NCBI GenBank assembly: GCA_000697055.1
Contig: JNDT01000831.1
Coordinates: forward strand, 1-64,000
Length of the DNA: 64,000 nt
Direction: 5' to 3'
Source: Saksenaea vasiformis B4078
Taxonomy: Eukaryota; Mucoromycota; Mucoromycetes; Mucorales; Saksenaeaceae
Position numbers and translations under genes: made by a program. This document shows, one piece after another, positions 1 to 10,618 of the stretch; the stretch's first letter is position 1; every line of letters begins with the position of its first letter. The notes below the pieces were generated by a model. It was not told the DNA's origin, did no database searches, and worked only from the letters and a program-made list of their open reading frames with translations.

Positions 1-629
1 TGTGGATTATCGTTCGAAACCGTAACATCCATGACTAGCTGAGCGATAGAGTACCAAAAGGACTGCGAGTAAACGTATGTAGGTATTGTTGCCTGTCCAT
101 GTGTAATAATGTACGCGTTGACGTATAACTGCGCGCGTACAATTACGTTTCGAATAAACGTTGACATTGCTTCAATCCGACTTTGTAAACTATCTGCAAA
201 TTCTGGGCGTGCAATGCTTGAAAGCGGTAACTTCCGCGAAAAGCGCTCGTGGTTGTTGCCAAGACTTGTTTTCAGGGTTTATTTTATGGATGGCTTATGG
301 CCTGGACACTGAGCAGAACGTGCAGATGCGTGTTCCAGAGATCCACACGATGTAGAGTTGCTCTGCCTACGAAGGGGATTGGCGTTTGCAGCATCCTTAG
401 TCAGACGTCCTTTTTTCTTCCTGATTTTTTCGTCTTCAGTGCTGATTTGTGTCGCCTTACGTTTGCCAGCTAGATCAGAGCGCAAAACCAATGAGAAAGT
501 CAAAAGCTGTTGATCAAGCTACTAACCACGCTTGCTGGATTCGTTGAAAGGACATTTTTTGTTGGTTCTCATCTTGTGACCAGTTTGACCGCAATCACGG
601 CATACAACTTTGACTTTATTTACATGCAT
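1..629 (-). pseudogene. Fanzor-like gene, N-terminal part, interrupted; runs off the left edge
   Basis: Read on the minus strand from an ATG at 629, the first exon encodes a zinc knuckle (CRDCGQTGH then a Cys eight residues later). After a likely intron ending near 476, a basic stretch leads to a second, imperfect knuckle (SCGSLEH...C) whose first Cys is Ser. An in-frame TAA at 279-281 follows, and beyond it the same frame stays open to the window edge, including SQSFWYSIAQLVM. That motif matches NFWYSVSQLVM at the start of the plus-strand Fanzor copy at 2.2 kb, so this is the front part of a second, oppositely oriented copy. Tandem knuckles before this conserved block are what I recall of Mucoromycota Fanzor-type proteins. 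The nuclease part lies outside the window. The stop may be a nonsense mutation (CAA to TAA) or a boundary I mis-spliced. Confidence 0.5.
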
Positions 630-1138
630 ATGCTATATAGTCTGATGACATACCTTTACTGACAGCTTCCTCTTGTTTTTGTTTTCTTTTTCTACTTTTC
701 TGAACGCTGTGTATAGTAATGGCGGATAAACAATGATGCTTGCTGAAATAAACAGAGCCGAGAGCAGTTCAATGAAGTCGTACATATCTGAAAGCATCAT
801 GATTAAAAAAAGAAAAGCTGAAGAGAATAGGTGAGGAAAAAAGATAGTCTTCTGAATTTTGCTCCCGGTTTTTGCTTTTGACAACATTTTGTATCTCACA
901 TGCAGTCGCCTTCTCGTTAGGAGCAGAACAGTAGAATGGATGTCAATTGCTCATTGTTGAATAAATAATTATGTTTTGTCGATGTAATACAAAGATCATG
1001 GAATACACAGTAAGCCTCACCTGTTGTTAATGGAGCTGATTCCGAGAAGTTAAATGGATCATGCAGAGAGCAGAATGATTACCAGTTAAAGCAATCTGAT
1101 CTCGTCATCTTGTCTACTGGCTCAAATTCAATCCATAA
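630..1138. other. Non-coding stretch, no gene recognised
   Basis: The only sizeable ORF (minus strand, ending near 633) is hydrophobic and lysine-rich, has no recognisable motif, and overlaps the likely promoter side of the Fanzor head. I see no convincing gene, RNA or element end here. Confidence 0.4.
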
Positions 1139-1139
1139 C

Positions 1140-1550
1140 TTATTCATCTGCTTTGAGTTGGTTTTTCCTAATACCGGCTTTTAACTCTGGCAAGATGTCT
1201 TCAATAACATCGCAGCACTTATTCCAGTTTCTTCAAGGATATATCTATTACTCCAGCCTCAGATATGGTGCCTAATGCAGTAATCATAACTCTCTTTCCA
1301 GTTGGTATAGTGCTTTTCGCTGCAGTTCCGTTCACAGAACGACCAAAATTTCTTTGAGTACGCAAGCTGAAACCAGCTTCATCGATAAAGACGCAATTCT
1401 TAGTGGAGTCCAAGTCTTGCATCTTTTCCCCGTTCTGCAACTTTCTCTTTTCGCAAAGCTATCACACCGTCATAGTTCCTTGCTGCAGGAACCTCTTTCA
1501 AGCTTTTGAACGTCACATGACATTTATTGACTAAGTCTTCAGTCGTCTCA
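1140..1550 (-). pseudogene. Tc1/mariner (IS630-type) transposase relic
   Basis: Two minus-strand reading frames joined by a frameshift near 1440 give a DDE transposase core. The key block is NCVFIDEAGFSL followed by RNFGRS and a region ending SEAGVIDISLKK, typical of the second catalytic Asp region of fungal Tc1/IS630 transposases. The N-terminal DNA-binding part is missing: the relic is cut at 1551, where the inverted repeat of another element begins. The last catalytic Asp/Glu region is not recognisable. It is certainly inactive, and its only role here is as substrate for later insertions. Confidence 0.7.
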
Positions 1551-1552
1551 TA

Positions 1553-2213
1553 CAGTACCCCCCCCGGCTAAAATCAAGTCCTTGGTTTCTTGCAAATTAT
1601 TTGAATATCACGGGGGTTGACCTTGCTGAGGATGTGTGACAAAGTCATCTGAGTATGAACTAGGCTGTGAGTCATGAGGTACTCATACAGACACCATCAA
1701 GAGCAGCTCTTACATACAATAATGAGTCATTATATAGCAACCTTTTACAGTTTTATGAATATTGCGTAGTTATTAGTCATAATTAGTGACTTTGTTAATG
1801 AAATATACAAGAAGAAAATGAGGAAGACAATGTGCTTGAAGTTATGGAAGAAAGACTGACTCTCCACTAAGAGACCAACCATTACATATTGACACCATGA
1901 TTGATTTCCTTGACGAAGAAAAGGATGGAAGTGTTGTAGATGATCTCCGAAAAATACGAGATAGATTGCGAGACCAATGCATCATGAGACAAACGTCTAT
2001 TACGTCATATTTTGCAGGCAATCGACCAGCACTGAGTGGTTTAGAAGCAATAAATTTCTCCCCCCGATAGCCGGTTCAACCCTCTTTATAAACTTGAACT
2101 TGATTTTACCGAGGATTTGAAAATCTACACCATGTTTTCTGGCTGTTCCCGCGAAATTTCTTAGAAAAGAACGGGGTTTGAAATTAGAGGGTTTTGATTT
2201 TACCGGCCTACTG
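1553..2213 (+). mobile_element. pogo/Tc1-like element with terminal inverted repeats, internally deleted
   Basis: The left end reads CAGTACCCCCCCGGCTAAAA. The right end, reverse-complemented, reads CAGTAGGCCGGTAAAATCAA. These share the terminal CAGTA and the CCGG/TAAAATCAA block. Both ends are flanked by TA (1551-1552 and 2214-2215), the usual Tc1/mariner/pogo target duplication. The 661-bp interior carries one recognisable coding remnant (1897-2070) near the right end, where the C-terminus of a full transposase would lie. The size suggests an internally deleted, non-autonomous derivative. It lies between the Tc1 relic and the truncated Fanzor copy; the first residues of the Fanzor ORF (ILPAYC) are in fact read from its right repeat. 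Confidence 0.7.
1897..2070 (+). pseudogene. C-terminal remnant of pogo-like DDE transposase
   Basis: A 57-codon ORF encodes an acidic start, then DDLRKIRDRL and RQTSITSYF. A basic or amphipathic helix followed by a short 'TSI.S(Y/F)F' tail is the usual C-terminal signature of pogo/Tigger (CENP-B-like) transposases. No catalytic residues remain. Its position just inside the right inverted repeat fits a deletion derivative of a pogo element. Confidence 0.5.
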
Positions 2214-4567
2214 TACGCAGAACTTCTGGTATTCCGTTAGTCAACTGGTCATGGGAATTAATATCAGCGATAGCAACAGTAACTTTCCACGCGAGATGTA
2301 CGGGCATTGGGAGAATCTCTTAGCTCGTCATCCAAATGCTGTGTATCACATAGGCAATTTTACGGGATACAGTGGTAGTCTATCGGCAGCGTGTGTCACA
2401 TTAGCATCCACATATTCCAACAACATAGTAGAGAACTTCGAAAGCCGAATGAAATTTTATATATCGCGAAGGCTGATCAGCCTTCTACCAGTAAGATTCA
2501 AAGTCGCGAGGTACCACTTACTTATTTTGCTAATGTAGAATTTGTACAAGAGTCAAGCTAAAGCAATCGCCGGAGACTATGTATACAAACGTTTAGTTAA
2601 GGGTGATCCATACTGGCCATTTCCTGATAAGCCAATGGACTCTGAAGTTGAATCCGCCGTGGAGACCATATGTTGCGGATTTACAGGATTAATGCCGGTA
2701 GAACCAACTACTGCAGAACGACTCTCTGCACGCCCTGGAGAGTACGTGCCGGTACTGGCTTATATCCTTAGAACGCACGAAGACGTACATGAGAAGGCAG
2801 GAAAAGAGTGCAAAGATTTGCCTCGTTTGTTCTCTTTATCACCATCACCATCTACGCATTGGCGATTTGTGTCAACCAATTGCAACGCTGTTGCCGTCTT
2901 AACAGGCGTTCCACGTGGAAGTGATTACGACGCTCAGCTCGCTCAATTCCATCAAGTATTTAACTTTTCCAAGCTCTGCCATAAGACGTAAGCAAGGGTG
3001 CTCACTAGATAACAGTCTGATGCCATTTTTCCTGTAGCCTTGAACAACTGAAAAACTCGGCGAACGAGAGCGGTATAGCAGTTAAGGCTGTTGTTCTGAG
3101 TGATGGATGTTATAAACTTGGTTTTTAAAGGTTCAATAATGTAGACAATCGAGAAGTATCGTGAGAGTCGTGTTTATTTAGAAATTGTGATGGGTCAGTA
3201 TTTATAACTTCAGATAAATGTCTTCCCTTTCTGACTATATTATGGACTCCGATTGATAGTTGTAATTCATTGACCCTGCTCTTATAGCATGTAATTGAGA
3301 AAGTATAAGTAGAGAGTTGTCTCTCATAACCGTTGTTGATTTACCACAATGGATATAGCGTTGATATACAGTTTGCTCGAGCTCGGAAACCGGAAGCTGC
3401 AATCATCGACACGAGCCTTTCAGTTGACGATCTGACTATGGAGAATGTATATGACCATTTCACACCATGTGCGATAGATCCTGGTATTAATCAGGCTTTT
3501 ACTGCTGCGTACGGCCAAAACAACGAGCGTCATGAAATAAGACGATGTTCTACGAACGAGTATTATTCGTATACGGGTTCACCGAACAGAAATAGACAGA
3601 TGCAAGTAGAAAAGAAAGAACAAGGAGTCGAAGAGATTGAGAGCTCTCCGGAATCCAGAAAGACGCCTGACGTCGATTCATATAACCGCTATCTGGAGTG
3701 CATTTTTCTTCATATGAATACCTTATTCGATTTCTACGGTCCGGGAAGAGCAATGGCAAGGTTCCACGGCTATCGAGGGGTGCAAAGAGCAAGAGAAGAG
3801 ATGTTTAACATTCTGGTATCTGGCGGCAAAAAGTACAATCGTAGAAAACGAAAGCGCACAAGATCAAATAAGAGAACACGCAAAAAAGGTCGCAAACGTC
3901 GTAAAGACGCACGGAGTAAGAGAAGCACGGCTGATGATAAATCATTAGCTCATTGGCAAGTACTTTTAATTATACCAATTTACTACCAACAGTAACTAAT
4001 GAATTGCTAACAGTGTTCCTCGACCAAACACTTCTTCAGAACGAAGCACGCTCAGGAGAAAGGGATGCTTTCATCAATGGAGGCCCGCAAATTTCACGAA
4101 GGAGAGGAAGAAGACACCTTTGATTGTATTCGGCGACGGAATGTTCAATAACGGATGTAACTACAAGGGACATCGCAAAGGTGTGGTCAATATCCTACGG
4201 AGAAGTTTGAAGAGAAGGGAAAGACGCGGAGAGTTACTAGTTGTAACAATTGACGAGTACCTCTCCTCACAGGTCAGTATTATGATGCTGGTGACAACGA
4301 TATGCTCAAATGTACGTTTAGATCTGCCATAATTGCCGAAATAGATCACTTCAGAAAGTTGTAACCAGCGATCACATCTCCCACCACAGCATCTTGGAAT
4401 GCAAAACCTGTAAGATGTTGTGGAATCGGGATGTGATGACAAGCAAGAACCTATTTCGGATTGCTGAATCGATCTGGAGGGGCCAAGGCAGACCAGCCGA
4501 ATTTGCCAGGTCTTCAAGCGACAATATCGCCGCTACGAATGCGGTTCCCTCCACCGGGAGGGTTTAG
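2206..4567 (+). pseudogene. Fanzor (eukaryotic TnpB-like OMEGA nuclease) gene, 5'-truncated and interrupted
   Basis: Coding segments are about 2206-2490, 2539-2987, 3038-3111, 3342-3959, 4015-4272 and 4322-4567, most joined by good GT-AG introns. The order matches Fanzor proteins: NFWYSVSQLVM block, THWRFVSTN strand, GYSVDIQFARARK strand, RuvC-I (AIDPGI, Asp codon 3477-3479), a very basic Arg/Lys region, FGDGMF, the relocated RuvC Glu (TIDEYLSSQ, Glu codon 4255-4257), a zinc finger (ICHNC...ECKTC) and RuvC-III (WNRDVMTSKN, Asp codon 4430-4432), then IWRGQGRP. The family is related to transposon TnpB, which cuts DNA guided by an element-encoded RNA. Defects are loss of the N-terminus next to the pogo element, about 220-230 nt of non-coding sequence at 3112-3341, and an apparent extra T at the acceptor near 4014. 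If these are real, the gene is dead; the catalytic half is strikingly conserved. Confidence 0.8.
3112..3341. other. Interruption inside the Fanzor gene
   Basis: Coding sequence breaks after ...VVLSDG and resumes at a strand beginning GYSVDIQFAR. The pieces look contiguous in the protein family, so the roughly 230 nt between them are either an unusually long intron or an insertion. The interior is AT-rich with stops in all plus frames, and I could not find terminal repeats or a clear donor site. Confidence 0.4.
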
Positions 4568-4703
4568 ATTTTTACGGTAAGCTTGTCGTTACATACGTAA
4601 AATTGAAATCAATTTTACTGATTGATCCTTTAGGTGCTCACACCGGTAAGTTCATCTTCGGATCATCAAACAAGTTGCTAAATAATGAATGTTTGCTACG
4701 CTT

Positions 4704-4810
4704 AAAATGATTTCTTGCGTCAATCGAGAACCGTGTACAGTATATGGATTCTCAGGCGACGCAAAAAATCATTTTAGGCAACGCCTCAAACAGTAACTGT
4801 TTGAGGCGTT
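4704..4810. repeat. Two strong inverted repeats just 3' of the Fanzor gene
   Basis: Arms 4704-4721 (AAAATGATTTCTTGCGTC) and 4758-4775 pair over 17 of 18 positions around a 36-nt loop. Immediately after lies a perfect palindrome at 4780-4810, with 15-nt arms (AACGCCTCAAACAGT) around a single A. They begin 137 nt after the Fanzor stop codon. TnpB and Fanzor genes carry their guide (omega) RNA at or just beyond the 3' end of the gene, so structured sequence here is where such an RNA or the element end would be. They could also be transposon end hairpins. No other copy is visible in the window. Confidence 0.75.
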
Positions 4811-5031
4811 GACGATTTCCGGTCACGGAGTCAAATGTGAAGTCCGCTTTTACTCCGCTTTAATGACATCAGCAATTATGTGGCTTGCTTATTCGCAGCA
4901 GCTTTGTTCAATCGAGCACACAGCTCTCCTTCACATTGTTTGCATTTGATACGACGTCGAACGTATTCCTCCGCATCTAACGCCATCAGAGACAGCATAC
5001 AACCATAAAACCGACAGACGATTTAACCACG

Positions 5032-8000
5032 ATGGCGGCAATGATGGAAGACAGCTACGGATTGGCAGAAGCTGGTTAGTGCACGAGAATCTTGACATCT
5101 CGATGCAATTGTTCTGTATCAGCGAAGTCTGACCTGCACATTAGAGTACTTTCTTCCTGAAGGAGAAGAGATGTACGAAGACGACGGGATCATGTAAGCA
5201 GCCACCTGCATGTCTGCGATGGCTGGATTCCATTAATGCGCCTATTAGTCAGGAAGATTGCTGGTCGGTCATTTCATCTTTCTTTGAAGAAAAAGGTCTC
5301 GTAAGACAACAGCTGGACTCTTTTGATGAGTTCGTCCAGAATACCATGCAAGAGCTTGTGGATGAAAACTCCAATTTGGTTCTACAACACGTCGGCGGTG
5401 ATGGAGATGTTACAGTAAGTTGGTGGAAATCGTACATGAACAAAAATGGTTAACCGTGAATTTGAATTAGAAACGATACATTATAGATTTTGGTCAGATC
5501 TACTTGTCAAAACCTACCATGACCGAAGCAGATGGCAGTACTCAGCCTATGTTTCCTCAAGAAGCACGCATTCGTAACTTGACGTAAGTAACCTTTCAAC
5601 CAGGAAAGAGAACTTGGTTTTATATAACCGACATGCGTATTTTTTTCCTAGGTACGCGTCACCACTGTATGTGGACATGAGCAAACGCACTCAGGTCGCT
5701 ATCCCGCAAGATCCTGCCAACCCCTCAAGAAACCCAAATGATCTGTTTGTAGATGAAAACGGGCCAGAGGGTGCCCCAATGACCAAAGTGTTTATTGGAA
5801 AGGTATACCATGTGAATGAGGTTTGTTGATATGTGTTGACACCAATTTTTGTAAGGTTCCGATCATGCTTCGGTCGACATACTGTATTTTGCATGACATG
5901 CCTGAAAGTCAAATGCACGAACTGAACGAATGTTCATTTGATATGGGTGGCTATTTCGTTATCAATGGTTCTGAAAAGGTTCTTATTGCGCAAGAACGAA
6001 TGGCGACAAATACCGTGTATGTTTTCGCCAAGGCACCTCCAGCTAATGTTCAATACACAGCCGAGATCCGATCGGCAGCAGAAAAGGGATCAAAACAAGC
6101 ATCACCACTATATATCAAGATGCTGCGGCCATCTGCAGAACGTGGTTCGAGTGGTCGAGTAATTAAAGCAACGCTTCCATATATTCGACAAGATATCCCT
6201 ATTGTTGTTGTCTTCCGAGCACTTGGACAAGTGTCTGATAAGGATGTATTGGAACATATCTGTTACGATCGAAACGATTATGATATGCTTGAAATGCTGA
6301 AACCATCGATTGAAGAAGCGTTCGTCATTCAAGAACAAGAAATTGCTCTTGACTTCATTGGTAAAAGAGGAACTACTGTTGGTGCGACAAGAGAGAGACG
6401 TACAAAATATGCATCCGAAATTCTTCAGAAAGAGTTATTGCCTCACGTCGGCACAGCTTACAAGACGGAGACACGCAAATCGTACTTCTTTGGATACATG
6501 GTGCATCGGCTTTTGCTTGCTGCATTGGAAAGACGTGAATTGGATGACCGTGATCATTATGGCAAAAAGAGAATGGATTTGGCTGGTCCTTTAATGGCAG
6601 GATTGTTCCGTCTGCTGTTTAAGAAACTGACCAAGGATGTGGCGAAGTACCTGCAAAAGGTAACGCAGTGCTTCCTATCCTTTACTCGCGTACTCAAAAG
6701 CTGTTCTTTAGTGCATCGAATCTAGCAGAGAATTTAACTTGACGCTTGCTGTCAAGTCAAACACCATTACAAATGGTTTGAAGTACTCTCTAGCTACTGG
6801 TAACTGGGGTGATCAGAAAAAGGCCATGCAGGCGAGAGCAGGTGTTTCTCAGGTGTTGAACAGATACACGTTTGCTTCTACACTGTCACATTTGCGTCGT
6901 TGTAATACGCCTATTGGAAGAGATGGTAAAATCGCCAAACCACGTCAATTGCATAACACGCATTGGGGTCTGGTCTGTCCTGCTGAGACGCCTGAAGGTC
7001 AGGCTTGTGGTCTTGTCAAGAACTTGGCTTTGATGTCCTACATTTCTGTCGGTTCTTCAGCCAATCCTTTGATTCTGTTTTTGGAAGAATGGGCTATGGA
7101 AAACTTGGAAGAACTTAGCGCAAACAGCATCCCAGAAGCTACCAAGGTGTTTGTCAATGGTGTCTGGATTGGTATCCATCGAGATCCTGGCGAGCTTGTC
7201 AATTCGTTGAAACAGATGAGGCGATCCGTCGATATCTCACCAGAAGTGAGTATTGTCAGAGACATCCGTGAAAAAGAATTACGCATGTACACCGACGCTG
7301 GAAGATGTTGTCGACCACTCTTTTTGGTTGACAACCAGCAGCTGCGTATCACGAGAGAACATATTGCACGATTACAAGATCCTGAAGATGGTTACCGATG
7401 GCAGAACCTTATTGCAGATGGTCTTGTCGAATACGTTGATGCTGAGGAAGAGGAAACGGCAATGATTTGTATGACGCCAGAGGATCTTGCTGAATCTCGT
7501 GTAGCCCTGGAATATGGTGCACCTCTGCAGCAGATGCGTGATGTGGCGAGTCGTGTAAAGAGTCAAACGGGCACGTACTCACATACGTGGACCCATTGTG
7601 AGATTCACCCTAGTATGATTCTTGGTATTTGTGCTAGTATTATTCCGTTCCCCGATCACAACCAGGTAAGTCGACTTCGTTTATTATTGTTAGCCGTTTT
7701 GCTTAATTACAATAGTCACCACGTAACACCTACCAATCTGCTATGGGTAAACAAGCCATGGGTGTATACCTAACAAACTATCAGACACGTATGGATACGA
7801 TGGCCAACATTCTTTACTACCCACAAAAGCCTCTCACAACCACCCGTTCCATGGAGTTCCTTCGATTCCGAGAACTACCTGCTGGTCAGAACGCAATCGT
7901 TGCCATTCTGTGTTACTCTGGTTACAATCAGGAAGATTCCGTGATTATGAACCAAAGTAGTATTGATCGTGGCTTGTTCAGAAGTCTTTTCTTCCGAACG

Positions 8001-10618
8001 TACATGGATGCGGAAAAGAAGGCGGGTATGATGTTTATGGAAGAGTTTGAGAAGCCGACGCGTGAAACAACGCTGCGATTGAAGCACGGAACGTACGAAA
8101 AGTTGGAAGACGATGGATTGATTGCTCCCGGAACACGTGTGTCAGGCGATGATATTATTATTGGCAAAACAGCACCTATCCCAATTGAATCGGAAGAATT
8201 GGGACAGAGAACACAGACGCACTCGAAACGAGATGCTTCAACACCCTTGCGTAGCACCGAAACTGGTATCGTGGATCAAGTCATGTTGACAACAAACCAA
8301 GATGGTTTGAAGTTTGTGAAAGTACGTGTCCGTTCTACACGTGTTCCTCAGATGGGCGACAAATTTGCATCGCGTCACGGTCAGAAGGGTACTATTGGTA
8401 TTACGTATCGACAGGAAGATTTCCCTTTCACTGCCGAAGGTGTTACTCCCGATCTGATCATCAATCCGCACGCCATTCCTTCTCGTATGACAATCGGTCA
8501 CTTGATCGAGTGTTTGCTCGGTAAAGTATCGACTCTGACGGGTAACGAAGGTGACGCGACACCTTTCACGGAAGTCACTGTCGAAGCCATCTCGCAGGCA
8601 CTGTCAGCGGCTGGCTATCAGCAACGTGGTTTTGAAGTGATGTACAACGGTTTCACCGGACGCAAATTGAACGCACAGGTCTTTGTCGGACCTACGTACT
8701 ACCAGCGTCTGAAGCATATGGTGGACGACAAGATTCACAGCAGAGCTCGTGGTCCAGTTCAGATCCTTACCAGACAGCCGGTCGAAGGTCGTTCAAGAGA
8801 TGGTGGTCTGCGTTTCGGTGAGATGGAACGTGATTGTCTGCGTGGAGATACCCGCATCACTTTGGAGCATATGAGTGTCCGTCTGGATTCTCTTGCCCGA
8901 TCTTCGGGATGGCAATTATTGGCATACAACGAGAACAAGCGCGGTGCTGAACTCGACAATATGGTTGCTTTTGCCGACAAGGGCAAGCGTCCTTGTGTCC
9001 GTGTTCTATTTGAGGATGGTAGCTATGTGGACGCTACGGATGATCATCCATTCCTCTGTGAGGATGGCGGATGGAGACGGGCAATAGAGCTTGATGGAAG
9101 GCGCGTCAGCAAAGGCATTGAAATGCCGCTTGTAGATATCGAAGATGAAATGGCAGCAACTTCCACAACCGACATAGAGGAGTACCATCGACAATGCGCA
9201 ATATACCGTTTGCTTGGCTACACGTTGATGAATAGCAGAGTTCTTTCTGACCGTTCAGTGGCAATTGAAGCAGAGCGACTGTACGACGCTAACCGTATCG
9301 TTGCTGATATCGCACGCGTTGGCGGAGGAGATATCACGCCAGTGGAACGTTATGCTAACATGTACCAAATCATCTTACCTTTGAACATACTGGACTTGCT
9401 TGAGCAGGCGAACGGTGAAAAGCTGAGTGAAAGCATTGCTACTGCTACTGTACCAGCTACCGTATTGCAAGACAATTTCCCTCTACCATTGCTCCGAGAA
9501 TTTGTTGCTGCTCTTCTTGGCGCTGCCGCAGAAGCACCATTGCCATCTGGAGAGGATAATGGCTTGGGTCGCTTCACGGATATTGTGTTCAGCCACACCA
9601 AGGTACAGTCGCAAGAGCCATTGCTCAAGTCGTACATGGGACACATGAAACAGTTACTGGTGCGTCTGGGCATTAAGTCCAATCGTATCTCGGTTCACAG
9701 CAAGACTCAGTCACCTCAGCATAACTCTAAAGAAGAAGAAGAAGAAGAAGAAGGAGAACATGTCTCAACAATGCATCTTCATATTGACGCGTCGCAGTCA
9801 ATTACTTTCCACGACCGCATCGGCTTCCGCCATTCTATGCATAAATCTCTTCAACTGGAAGCAGCCGTTTCCTATTATCGATCATGCGAAGAAATCTGCT
9901 ACCAGACGATGCTGATGCAACACGTTCAAGAGCTGTCGACACAGAATTTCGGTAGCCTGGAAGAATGTATCTCAACTGTTGAACGCCAACTGGCGGAACA
10001 ACGACCTATTTATCATCGACATGTTTCAATCCCATCACTTGAGCCAACCGAGACTTCTCCATTCTCAAAAGACAACAAAGAACTTGCACGACAGAGGCTT
10101 CCTACTGTAAGCCGGTTCCTGCAGTCTACAGGGGCCTGCAACTTCTTCGACAAGCAGTCTTGCTTGGACCGTGACACATTACCTGTGATGCAACTCAAAG
10201 TACACTCTGTTAAGCCAATTGGCGAGCATCCTGTCTACGATATCCAGGTACACAAGAATCACAACTTCATAGGAAACGGTGCAGTGGCACACAATTGTAT
10301 GATCAGTCACGGTGTTGCTCAGTTTTTGAAGGTAAGAAAAAAACATGGTAAAATTCATGATGGGTGTTTGTATTGACCTTTTTTATGTTGTAGGAACGTC
10401 TGTTTGACGCTTCTGATGCCTACCGTGTTCACGTTTGTGATATCTGTGGTCTGATGGCAATCGCAAACTTGAAGAAGAACAACTTTGAATGCCGGTCATG
10501 CAGGAACAAGACTCGTGTATCGCAGATCCATATCCCTTACGCCTGTAAACTGCTGTTCCAGGAACTTATGGCAATGAACATTGCACCACGCATGTTCGTA
10601 GACGCTGATCAGCTTTAA
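5032..10618 (+). CDS. RPB2: RNA polymerase II second largest subunit, with in-frame intein
   Basis: RPB2 forms half of the Pol II active-centre cleft and transcribes nuclear mRNA genes. My exon model is 5032-5074, 5145-5193, 5249-5414, 5471-5583, 5652-5802, 5856-6659, 6712-7665, 7716-10331 and 10394-10618. It gives 1706 residues; without the 487-residue intein it leaves 1219, the normal RPB2 length. Recognisable blocks are the N-terminal QEDCW start, [98 protein letters not shown] and the C-terminal zinc finger (CDICG...CRSCRNKT). The Pol II assignment (not Pol I or III) rests on these blocks and the size. The start ATG is followed by Met-Glu-Asp-Ser-Tyr after a short lead. AATAAA-like sequence follows the stop. 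The intein makes expression depend on protein splicing. Confidence 0.97.
8835..10295 (+). other. Intein in RPB2 with degenerate homing-endonuclease region
   Basis: A 1461-nt in-frame insertion (487 codons) splits the invariant RPB2 motif GEMERD|CMISHG. It begins with Cys ([10 protein letters not shown], block A). Block B is [20 protein letters not shown], with the TxxH motif at residues 68-71. It ends [16 protein letters not shown]...AHN, blocks F and G with the penultimate His and C-terminal Asn, followed by the host +1 Cys. These are all residues needed for class 1 protein splicing. The middle section keeps only shadows of the two LAGLIDADG helices: LLGYTLMNS near residue 126 and [15 protein letters not shown] near residue 219, both without the acidic catalytic Asp-Gly. 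A low-complexity glutamate run follows (codons around 9730-9755). The splicing domain therefore looks active and the homing nuclease dead. Codon use resembles the host. Confidence 0.95.

Noticed and set aside
2194..2205. First residues (ILPAYC) of the Fanzor ORF as genuine Fanzor sequence
   Set aside because: These codons overlap the right terminal repeat of the pogo-like element; true homology starts at TQNFWY.
4780..4810. Palindrome as a bacterial-type terminator
   Set aside because: The window is eukaryotic and Pol II genes do not use Rho-independent terminators; no U-run follows the stem.
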